Below, piece by piece: positions 1-5,509 of a stretch of DNA of 6,940 nt. The DNA is from an uncultured Clostridia bacterium. GTDB lineage: Bacteria > Bacillota_A > Clostridia > Oscillospirales > Ruminococcaceae. A program made the position numbers and the translations under genes. The stretch is from the NCBI GenBank assembly GCA_947169455.1, contig CAMVPV010000066.1, positions 1 to 6,940 on the forward strand. Direction: 5' to 3'. Below the pieces are notes generated by a model that was not told the DNA's origin, searched no databases, and worked only from the letters and a program-made list of their open reading frames with translations. Every line of letters starts with the position of its first letter. Positions within the stretch are counted from its first letter, which is position 1.

Positions 1-1
1 C

Positions 2-1366
2 GGTGTGTTCTACAGTGACGTTATATGCCCGTGCAGGAATATCTATGCGGGGACGCCTGCGTGGGACACCGTCAAGCGCTCCGGGCTGTACGGACGCGGC
101 ACACGCGTCATGTCGCTGCTGAATACCGCAAAGGTCCTCTGTGATGAATTCTCAGCGTTGACGTTTTCCGAGAAAACGGAGATCATCATTTCCGATGAAA
201 CTATTCAGAAATTCGTTGATAACATTCTGAACGATAACGGATTCTACGAGAATATGCCGCAGTTCTTATCCTACGCTTACGCTCTGGGCGGCGGTGTGAT
301 AAAATGCTATGCAGCAGACGGAAAACCCGTCCTCGATTACCTGCACGCCGACCGGTTCGCGCCTACGGAGTACGACAGCCGCAGGATATACGGCGGCGTT
401 TTCTGTTCAATGACATATAACGGAAAATTCTATTATACGCTATTCGAGAATTATTCCGGGGGCAAGGTGGAATACAAGCTGTTTCGCTCCGCTGATAAGA
501 ACGCGCTCGGAACGGAGTGCTCTGTTTCGGAACTGTACGACATTCCGGACAGCGTGAACTATAATTCTGATGTGCCGATGTTCGCATATTTCCGACCTGC
601 GGTGTCGAACAACCTCGGAGATAACTGCCTCGGGCTCTCGGTGTTCGCCAACAGCACGGACACCCTCAAAGCGCTCGATGTGGCGTTCGACAGTTTTTCG
701 CGGGAATTCGTTCTCGGACGTAAGCGCATTATCGTTCCGTCGTCCTGTATCCGTACAGTCGTGGATCCCGAGACAGGAAACGTGCGCCGCTATTTCGATG
801 CGGACGACGAGGTGTTCCAAGCTCTGCGCTGCGACGACGACAAGGATCTGAAAGTCACTGATAATACTATGGAGATACGTGTTTCCGAGCACGTTGATTC
901 GATAAATGCTCTGCTGAATATCCTGTGCTTTCAGACAGGATTATCCGCGGGGCATTTGTCTTTCGATGTTTCGGGCGGCGTGAAGACCGCAACGGAAGTT
1001 ATCTCGCAGAACAGTAAAACATACCGCACCGCAAAGGCGCACAAGAACATGATCGAGGAATTCCTTGTTGATCTGGTGCGCTCGATCTGTGCGGTCGGCA
1101 GCTACCTCGGACAGTGCCCGGAGCTGAATGATTCTGTAGAAATATCCGTTTCGTTCGCGGATAACATCATCGAGGACGACAACACGATCATCGACAATAA
1201 TATCAAGCTCGTTCAGGCGGGCTTGAAGTCGAAGCTCACCGCGATGATGGACGTTTTAAAATGCGATGAGAAGACAGCACGCGCGGAACTGGAGAGAATA
1301 TCCGAGGAAAATTCACAGATAAATGACGACGGCACGTTTGACGCTGCTAATGATGTCAGCCTATGA
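2..1366 (+). CDS. Phage portal protein, A118/SPP1-like family, 5' partial
   Basis: This would form the dodecameric ring at the capsid vertex through which DNA is packaged and to which the connector and tail attach. The frame is open to the window's left edge. A GTG at position 5 is possible, but it has no ribosome-binding site in view and the family normally has more residues before the conserved N-terminal tryptophan/NIYAG-type segment, so the true start is probably upstream. Numbering from that GTG, family-like stretches are the LNTAKVLCDEFSAL segment (about 39-52), the ALGGGVIK segment (about 93-100), the SAGHLSFDVSGGVKTATEV segment (about 314-332), and a C-terminal part with DNIIEDD followed by a helical tail. 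The length (453 residues or slightly more) fits the family. The minor capsid gene would normally follow directly, but here hicBA intervenes on the other strand. The last 11 bp overlap the hicB 3' end convergently. Family assignment is by remembered sequence pattern, not a search. Confidence 0.88.
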   Translation, partial: GVFYSDVICPCRNIYAGTPAWDTVKRSGLYGRGTRVMSLLNTAKVLCDEFSALTFSEKTEIIISDETIQKFVDNILNDNGFYENMPQFLSYAYALGGGVIKCYAADGKPVLDYLHADRFAPTEYDSRRIYGGVFCSMTYNGKFYYTLFENYSGGKVEYKLFRSADKNALGTECSVSELYDIPDSVNYNSDVPMFAYFRPAVSNNLGDNCLGLSVFANSTDTLKALDVAFDSFSREFVLGRKRIIVPSSCIRTVVDPETGNVRRYFDADDEVFQALRCDDDKDLKVTDNTMEIRVSEHVDSINALLNILCFQTGLSAGHLSFDVSGGVKTATEVISQNSKTYRTAKAHKNMIEEFLVDLVRSICAVGSYLGQCPELNDSVEISVSFADNIIEDDNTIIDNNIKLVQAGLKSKLTAMMDVLKCDEKTARAELERISEENSQINDDGTFDAANDVSL

Positions 1367-1745
1367 TATTCAGCTTCTGCATGAGCGCGTCCTGCAATAC
1401 CGCCGAGAAATTGATACCGTCCTTTTCGGCGGCAGTGTTCAGCCATGAAGGGATAGTAAGGGTCTTTTTCACTGCTTTTGAATTTTTCAGATACGGTGTC
1501 AGGTCTGCGGAAACGTAGGAAGAAAATGAGTTTTTATCTGCTTTTATGCTTCTCAGATCGGACGGCGCGGGAAGATGCTGTTCCTCTTCGAGAAGTGTGA
1601 GAGCATAGCCTTCGAGCGCTTCAACAGCATTTTCAAAAGCCTCTTCCTTTGTATCTCCAAAGGAATTACAGCCTTCAAGATCGGGAAATTCCACCCAATA
1701 AGAATTGTTTTCTTCGTGGAACAAAGCGGGGTACATAATCTTCAT
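1356..1745 (-). CDS. hicB: HicB-type antitoxin with ribbon-helix-helix domain
   Basis: This antitoxin neutralises HicA by direct binding and usually represses the pair's promoter. Residues 1-70 look like the degenerate RNase-H-like HicB domain: a YPALFHEE start, the YWVEFPDLEGC strand-turn, then a helix with TKEEAFENAVEALEGY. Residues about 91-126 (AVKKTLTIPSWLNTAAEKDG onward to LMQKL) match a ribbon-helix-helix DNA-binding unit, in which the KKTLTIP strand would contact DNA. The length of 129 residues is normal for this HicB subtype. The ATG is preceded by AAGGAG at 1753-1758 (read on the minus strand) with 7-nt spacing. It lies 25 nt downstream of hicA in one operon. Its stop codon sits inside the last codons of the portal gene, so there is no space for a terminator between the two convergent genes. 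Confidence 0.92.
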   Translation of the reverse strand: MKIMYPALFHEENNSYWVEFPDLEGCNSFGDTKEEAFENAVEALEGYALTLLEEEQHLPAPSDLRSIKADKNSFSSYVSADLTPYLKNSKAVKKTLTIPSWLNTAAEKDGINFSAVLQDALMQKLNIIG

Positions 1746-1770
1746 AAGATCACTCCTTCGATAAATGCGG

Positions 1771-1947
1771 TCATTTCAGACCGGTTCTTTTCAGTATAGC
1801 TTCAAGCAGACCTGTCGGGACATCTTTTCCGTGAACCGGAACTGTCTCGGTCTTATCTCCTTTGCGCAGTATATGATGGCTGCCGTGTATCCTGACCTCA
1901 GTCCAGCCATTCTGTTTGAGCAGCTTCAATAGATCTTTATCCTTCAC
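1771..1947 (-). CDS. hicA: HicA-type mRNA interferase toxin
   Basis: This is a small dsRBD-fold toxin that cleaves mRNA when free of HicB. The 58-residue product starts with a KDKDLLKLLKQNGW helix, then a strand leading to GSHH. The second histidine of GSHH corresponds to the catalytic His23 of E. coli HicA. It ends with the family's PTGLLEAILKRTGL helix. I chose the GTG at 1947 because the Shine-Dalgarno AAGGAGG (1956-1962 on the minus strand) lies 8 nt before it. The GTG two codons upstream at 1953 lies only 2 nt from that site, which is too close. The gene is first in a hicA-hicB operon driven by the promoter at 1971-1999. All visible family signatures are intact, so the toxin is probably active. 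The pair is antisense to the structural genes, as expected of an inserted lysogenic cargo unit. Confidence 0.92.
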   Translation of the reverse strand: MKDKDLLKLLKQNGWTEVRIHGSHHILRKGDKTETVPVHGKDVPTGLLEAILKRTGLK

Positions 1948-1970
1948 CGACACAACCTCCTTACAATAAT

Positions 1971-1999
1971 ATTATAACACGTATATACGTATAAATCAA
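1971..1999 (-). promoter_or_regulatory. Promoter of the hicA-hicB operon
   Basis: Read on the minus strand, TTGATT (1999-1994) and a perfect TATAAT (1976-1971) are separated by exactly 17 nt, and the hicA Shine-Dalgarno begins 8 nt beyond the -10 box. This is a near-consensus sigma-70/sigma-A promoter, so the pair can be expressed without the phage late promoter. Its -35 box lies only 7 bp from the minor capsid ribosome-binding site on the other strand. Confidence 0.82.
1979..1990. promoter_or_regulatory. Palindromic operator candidate for HicB
   Basis: ACGTATATACGT is a perfect 12-bp palindrome lying wholly within the -35/-10 spacer of the hicA promoter. A second perfect 10-bp AT-only palindrome, ATAATATTAT (1966-1975), overlaps the -10 box. 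HicB here has a ribbon-helix-helix domain, and such proteins bind short palindromes to autorepress. The binding itself is inferred from position and symmetry. Confidence 0.6.
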
Positions 2000-2006
2000 T
2001 AGTTTC

Positions 2007-2013
2007 AGGTGAT
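2007..2013 (+). promoter_or_regulatory. Ribosome-binding site fixing the TTG start of the minor capsid gene
   Basis: AGGTGAT matches the extended 16S rRNA complement (GGAGGTGAT) and stands 5 nt before TTG at 2019. An in-frame TGA at 2010-2012 overlaps it, so no start upstream of it can be used. The same GGTGAT core precedes the major capsid and connector starts. Confidence 0.75.
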
Positions 2014-2018
2014 TTATT

Positions 2019-3782
2019 TTGACACAAGCACAACTTAACGAGCTGTCGCAGCCTATAGTTTTGCTATTTATGGAAATGGAAGATGTTGTACTTCGGCGTA
2101 TCGCTGTACAGCTCGGCAGGGACGGCGACCTCTCCGACGCTTCAAAATGGCGTATAAGGCAGCTCGCACGCGCGGGACTTCTTGACCGTCAGGCAGTGAA
2201 GGATATCCGCAGCTACACCGGAATACAGTCCGATATGCTCGATGTTATCATCGAGACGGCAGCGCTTCACGAGATAGATCACCTTGACTATGCTATACGT
2301 GCTGCGGACGCTGCGGCGCTCTCCGGTGCGGCTGTTCCTCCCGCGGAAGATACCGCGATGAACGCAATGCGCTCATTCAGACGACAGGCGCAGAAGGACA
2401 TAAACGCGGTCAATACCGTGATGCGGTATAAAACTAAACAGGCATATGTTACGGCGGTAAATACCGCCTTTTTTAATGCTCAGCAGTCACAGCGCGTATA
2501 TAATGCACTCGGCATGGGTACGGCGGAAGTCGTTGTCGGTGCGGAGCCGCTGCAAACTGCTATCCGCGACACGATATCGAAGCTGTCCGAGAAGGGTATT
2601 CCCGCGTTCGTTGACAGGGCGGGGCGCGAATGGACGCCTGAAGCGTATGTGCGCATGGATATCCGCACGACTGTCGCAAATACGGCACGTCAGGCGAATT
2701 TTGACCGCTGTGGATCGTTCGGGATAAACCTCATCGAGGTCGACGCACACGCGGGCGCGCGTCCGCTTTGTGCACCGTATCAGGGGCGGATATATTCGCT
2801 TGACGGCTCTTCGGGAACGGTAAAGGACGGTTCGGGCAATGAGTATTCATACGAACCGCTGACCTCGACTTCCTACGGTCAGGCGGCGGGGCTGTTCGGT
2901 ATCAACTGCGGGCATCATAACTACCCGTTCAAGCCGGGCGTGAATTTCAAGCGGTATTTTCCGCTGGAGACCGAAGAAGCTGTCGAGGAGAACGCAAAGA
3001 CATACGCGAAATTCCAGAAGCAGAGAGCCCTTGAACGCAATATCAGAGCCGCAAAGCGCGATTGTATGATGTGCGACGCGGCAGGCGACAAAGAGGGCTT
3101 TGCGAAGGCTTCGGAGAAGCTCGCACGCAGGAAAGAAGCATATTCCGATTACTGTAAATCCGCAGGGCTGCATCAGCGGAAAGACCGCACACAGGTTTAC
3201 GGGTTTGATAAGTCGGTGAGCGGGAAGGTGACGTGGGCGAACAGGAAGGCTAAAATTACGGCGGATAAGGGGTTGACAAGCGGCTCGGCGAGTGGTAAAA
3301 TAAAATCAGAACAAGTATCCAAGGTTAGCACAGGTGGTATAAGAAACGAAAAACCGTTAAGTCAAGACCAGATACAAGCTTGTACTGATTATGCCAAAGA
3401 ACTGGGTTTTGCGGGTGATATCTCATATTCAGATTACAGCCATACAGCATTTGTTTGCTCTACCGAAGGTGAAAGATATTGTCGTCTGGTAATTGGAACA
3501 GATGCCTATCCATCTGATCACGGAAATACAGTAAACGGAAAACTAAGCTATAGGGCTGCAATTGCGCATGAAGTAGTCGGTCATTATGAAGCGTGGAACG
3601 GTGATTTTTCGCTTGAAGGGGATTTGGACGAAGCACAAGCGAGCATAAGAGCCGGAAGATTTGCAGCCGGACTTACTGATTCAGATCGGACTATGCTTTA
3701 TCGCGACGGATTAACTCGATTAAAACATTCAAAAATCAAGTTGAAAGATGCGCGTAAACAGATGAGAATTGATAGGAGATAG
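2019..3782 (+). CDS. Phage minor capsid protein with C-terminal HExxxH metallopeptidase-like toxin domain
   Basis: Residues 1 to about 425 are a phage minor capsid protein (Phage_min_cap2, the family next to A118-type portals). It has a helical N-terminal region, then the family hallmark: HAGARPLC (244-251), QGRIYSLDG, SYGQAAGLFG and INCGHHNYPF (295-304). These proteins are virion components, often carried inside the head. The family normally ends near here. Residues about 426-587 form an extension of different base composition with a Lys/Ser-rich junction, then a strand-rich part, then AHEVVGHYEAW with H517, E518 and H522, and DLDEAQASIRAGRF containing E538 as a possible third zinc ligand. 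HExxxH differs from the usual HExxH but matches the hexapeptide of peptidase family M49. I infer a polymorphic-toxin-like peptidase domain delivered with the particle. It has no in-frame ATG between the junction and M560, so it is probably made only as the fusion. The next gene begins 6 nt after the stop. Confidence 0.85.
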   Translation: MTQAQLNELSQPIVLLFMEMEDVVLRRIAVQLGRDGDLSDASKWRIRQLARAGLLDRQAVKDIRSYTGIQSDMLDVIIETAALHEIDHLDYAIRAADAAALSGAAVPPAEDTAMNAMRSFRRQAQKDINAVNTVMRYKTKQAYVTAVNTAFFNAQQSQRVYNALGMGTAEVVVGAEPLQTAIRDTISKLSEKGIPAFVDRAGREWTPEAYVRMDIRTTVANTARQANFDRCGSFGINLIEVDAHAGARPLCAPYQGRIYSLDGSSGTVKDGSGNEYSYEPLTSTSYGQAAGLFGINCGHHNYPFKPGVNFKRYFPLETEEAVEENAKTYAKFQKQRALERNIRAAKRDCMMCDAAGDKEGFAKASEKLARRKEAYSDYCKSAGLHQRKDRTQVYGFDKSVSGKVTWANRKAKITADKGLTSGSASGKIKSEQVSKVSTGGIRNEKPLSQDQIQACTDYAKELGFAGDISYSDYSHTAFVCSTEGERYCRLVIGTDAYPSDHGNTVNGKLSYRAAIAHEVVGHYEAWNGDFSLEGDLDEAQASIRAGRFAAGLTDSDRTMLYRDGLTRLKHSKIKLKDARKQMRIDRR

Positions 3783-3788
3783 TGTGCT

Positions 3789-4037
3789 ATGAAAGTGTTA
3801 GATATTCTTAACGGCTCGTTTATATCGTTGGTCTGTGAGCCTGTTCCTGCGGAAAAAATAACAAACAAGCTTAAACTTTCAGGCAGCAAAGGAAACATTC
3901 TGCTTGATAAGAGTAAGAAAGATTTTTTTGTTTCATTTTCAAAGCCGTGTTTTTCACAATCAACTACTATGTTTATTAATACAACCCAAGGTTTTATCGA
4001 TCATATAGGTAACGTAACGGATGCCGAGTTTGTTTAG
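3789..4037 (+). CDS. Small orphan protein, candidate immunity protein for the upstream toxin domain
   Basis: I do not recognise this 82-residue protein. It starts 6 nt after the toxin-domain stop, and its ribosome-binding site AGGAGA (3774-3779) lies inside the last codons of the toxin, so the two are translationally coupled. The sequence shows no signal peptide or membrane segment. It reads as a small cytosolic protein of alternating strands (ILNGSFISLVCEP, GNILLDKSKKDFFVSFS, TTMFINTTQGFIDHIG) with two cysteines. Base composition is AT-rich like the toxin domain and unlike the capsid genes around. Position, size and coupling are those of an immunity gene in polymorphic toxin systems; that role is inference. 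It could alternatively be a remnant or an unrelated cargo protein. Confidence 0.75.
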   Translation: MKVLDILNGSFISLVCEPVPAEKITNKLKLSGSKGNILLDKSKKDFFVSFSKPCFSQSTTMFINTTQGFIDHIGNVTDAEFV

Positions 4038-4051
4038 AGGGAGCGATAACC

Positions 4052-4435
4052 ATGAAGCTTGATTTTGACTGTATCCGTGACGTACTTCTGACTGTCGAAG
4101 GCAAAACGGAAATAACAGAACGCTTTGCATATAGCGGCATAAAGCTCAATAATGTTATCAGTGCGCTCCCTCAATACAGCCCGCAGGACGTGTTTTATAC
4201 TGCGCTGAAGCTTGAAGAAGCCAAGCTTATTACTGTACATCGGGAAATTGAAATAAGACGAGCGCCGAATGACTTTGTAATAACAGATATTACCTACGAA
4301 GGGCATCAGTATCTTAATTCTGTCAGAGATAACGGAGTATGGGATAAAGTAAAATCATCGGCTAAATCCTTGACAATTCCGGTAGTAGTAAAATTGGCTG
4401 AAAAAGTCCTTCTGAACTTTCTGCCGGGAGCGTAG
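4052..4435 (+). CDS. DUF2513 family protein
   Basis: The 127-residue product begins MKLDFDCIRDVLLTVE and contains ITDITYEGHQYLNSVRDNGV (about 90-109) followed by WDKVKSSAK and a hydrophobic-amphipathic tail. This is the characteristic pattern of DUF2513, a family of unknown function common in phages and mobile elements of Firmicutes, with a winged-helix-like predicted core (prediction recalled, not computed). The start ATG follows GAGGGAG (4037-4043) by 8 nt, and the gene lies 14 nt after the 82-residue gene, so it is co-transcribed with the toxin cassette. It ends just before the terminator at 4469-4498, making it the last gene of that unit. It may be a second protective or regulatory element of the cassette, or independent cargo; the sequence does not decide. 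Confidence 0.85.
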   Translation: MKLDFDCIRDVLLTVEGKTEITERFAYSGIKLNNVISALPQYSPQDVFYTALKLEEAKLITVHREIEIRRAPNDFVITDITYEGHQYLNSVRDNGVWDKVKSSAKSLTIPVVVKLAEKVLLNFLPGA

Positions 4436-4468
4436 GAACCGTCGGGACGCCGATAAATCTTGAATAAC

Positions 4469-4498
4469 AAGCGTTTGCTCATGGGGCAGACGCTTTTT
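4469..4498 (+). terminator. Rho-independent terminator after the toxin/DUF2513 cassette
   Basis: AGCGTTTGC (4470-4478) pairs with GCAGACGCT (4486-4494) through nine pairs, one of them a T-G wobble. The loop is seven nt and a run of five T follows (4494-4498), with A4469 able to extend the stem. It is unusual in the middle of a head operon, because the scaffold and capsid genes lie downstream. No convincing promoter is visible between it and the next gene, so read-through or antitermination would be needed. Confidence 0.72.
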
Positions 4499-4517
4499 CT
4501 ATGCCATTTTAATGCAC

Positions 4518-4529
4518 GAAGGGAGTGAT
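4518..4529 (+). promoter_or_regulatory. Ribosome-binding site fixing the TTG start of the metallopeptidase gene
   Basis: GAAGGGAGTGAT resembles the extended Shine-Dalgarno sequence and lies at the proper distance (8 nt from GGGAG) from TTG at 4534. An in-frame GTG at 4525 lies within this site and so cannot be the start. Confidence 0.65.
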
Positions 4530-4533
4530 AAAA

Positions 4534-4911
4534 TTGTACACGTTATCTTTGGAATATGAAGAAATAGCCCGCGAAATAATCGAGACCGTGCCCGATCTGG
4601 CGCATCTGGACGGCGTTCCGGTCGCATATCTTTCCTGCGATAAGCAGAAAATATCCAAAGGTCACCGTATTCACGGGGAATGTATAAAAGTTCCCGAGAT
4701 GTACCAGGCTGTCAGCTCGTATCTGTTTATCATCGTGATATATGAGCCGAACTGCACCGCATTCAGCGACGCTCAGATGAAGATACTCATAGAACATGAG
4801 ATGCGGCATATCGGCATAGCGGGCGATAAGACCTATATCGTTCCGCATGATATCGAGCTGGGCGAATTCGACGCGATATCGGATAAATACGGCGAGGACT
4901 GGAGCAGATAA
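4534..4911 (+). CDS. Putative phage metallopeptidase (PhageMetallopep family)
   Basis: The 125-residue protein carries a canonical zincin motif, IEHEMRHIG (HExxH at residues 88-92), followed by PHDIELGEFDAI and YGEDW at the C-terminus. This arrangement is that of the putative phage metallopeptidase family found in head-gene clusters of Firmicutes phages. The two motif histidines would bind zinc, the glutamate would activate water, and an aspartate or histidine of the PHD segment may be the third ligand (inference). I chose TTG at 4534 because the GTG at 4525 is inside the ribosome-binding site. The gene lies between the minor capsid cassette and the scaffold, a position compatible with a role in head maturation, but the substrate is unknown. 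Base composition returns to that of the capsid genes, so it seems to belong to the ancestral head module rather than the toxin cassette. Confidence 0.8.
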   Translation: MYTLSLEYEEIAREIIETVPDLAHLDGVPVAYLSCDKQKISKGHRIHGECIKVPEMYQAVSSYLFIIVIYEPNCTAFSDAQMKILIEHEMRHIGIAGDKTYIVPHDIELGEFDAISDKYGEDWSR

Positions 4912-4941
4912 AATCAATCATAATCAATTATAATCAATTAT
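4912..4941 (+). repeat. Three tandem copies of a 10-bp AT-rich repeat
   Basis: AATCAATCAT is followed by two exact copies of AATCAATTAT, filling the gap between the metallopeptidase stop and the scaffold ribosome-binding site (AAGGAGG, 4945-4951). It is probably an unstructured leader that keeps the strong scaffold ribosome-binding site open, or simply a slippage product. No CRISPR-like or iteron context is present. Confidence 0.7.
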
Positions 4942-4959
4942 TTCAAGGAGGAAAACACA

Positions 4960-5454
4960 ATGAACGAAACCGAAAACACTACACAGACAACCGAGGAGAA
5001 CAAGCCGACAGAAACAAAACCGGCTGTTGAAAAATCCACCGAGGAGAAACCTGCTGCACAGGAAAAGCCCGCACAAGTTGAAAACAAGGACGCTCCCGCA
5101 GAAAAAACATATACCGAAAAGGAAGTCCAGAAGCGTATCAAGGACGCTCTCGCTGCGGAAAAGAAATCCGCCGACGATAAGGCGGACGAGGCTCTGCGTG
5201 AGATCACCGCGCTGAAAAATCAGACGGCGTGCTATAAGGCGGGCGTCCGTGAGGAATGCATCGAGGACGCGATCACGCTTGCTGCGAAGCTCACCGACGA
5301 CAAGACCGATTTCGGGAAGGCTCTCGCAAAAGTGCTCGAAAAATATCCGCAGTTCAAGAACGCGGAAAAGCCCGTAACAACAGGCGTCAAGACAAAGGAC
5401 AGCTCCGAGGGCGGCGATGATGCAGCACTCCGGAAGTATTTCGGATTAAAGTAA
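4960..5454 (+). CDS. Phage capsid scaffold protein (DUF4355-like)
   Basis: This is an internal scaffold that guides assembly of the major capsid protein into the procapsid and then leaves. The 164-residue protein has the usual three parts. An acidic, Glu/Lys/Pro/Thr-rich disordered head covers residues 1-48. A helical, probably coiled-coil, segment begins YTEKEVQKRI and runs to about residue 90. The tail contains REECIEDAITLAAKLTDD and KVLEKYPQF and ends in ALRKYFGLK, the type of short basic C-terminal helix that contacts the capsid protein. It has the best ribosome-binding site in the window, AAGGAGG at 4945-4951 with 8-nt spacing, fitting a protein needed in high amounts. It directly precedes the major capsid gene, the standard order. 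Confidence 0.87.
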   Translation: MNETENTTQTTEENKPTETKPAVEKSTEEKPAAQEKPAQVENKDAPAEKTYTEKEVQKRIKDALAAEKKSADDKADEALREITALKNQTACYKAGVREECIEDAITLAAKLTDDKTDFGKALAKVLEKYPQFKNAEKPVTTGVKTKDSSEGGDDAALRKYFGLK

Positions 5455-5509
5455 GGTATTTACGTCATACGGCGTTAAATATAAACAATACAAATCATGA
5501 GGTGATATT

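Noticed and set aside
440..892. A 150-codon open frame on the minus strand within the portal gene
   Set aside because: It is antisense to a well-supported portal gene, has no good ribosome-binding site in view, and its composition is that of a shadow frame.
1951..1953. GTG at 1953 as the hicA start
   Set aside because: The AAGGAGG site is only 2 nt away. The GTG at 1947 has 8-nt spacing and gives the N-terminus usual for HicA.
1961..1995. A forward promoter for the minor capsid gene (TTACAA and TATAAA)
   Set aside because: The boxes are 23 nt apart, too far for a standard promoter. The same bases form a much better promoter on the other strand.
3567..3584. HEVVGH as an ordinary HExxH zincin motif
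   Set aside because: There are three residues between Glu and the second His, so canonical HExxH families do not fit. It is treated as an HExxxH variant.
4034..4306. A 90-codon open frame on the minus strand
   Set aside because: It is antisense to the DUF2513 gene and its translation shows no family pattern.
4525..4527. GTG at 4525 as the start of the phage metallopeptidase
   Set aside because: It lies inside the Shine-Dalgarno sequence itself. The TTG at 4534 is correctly spaced.
4912..4941. CRISPR or iteron array
   Set aside because: The units are only 10 bp with no spacers, and no replication or cas genes are near.
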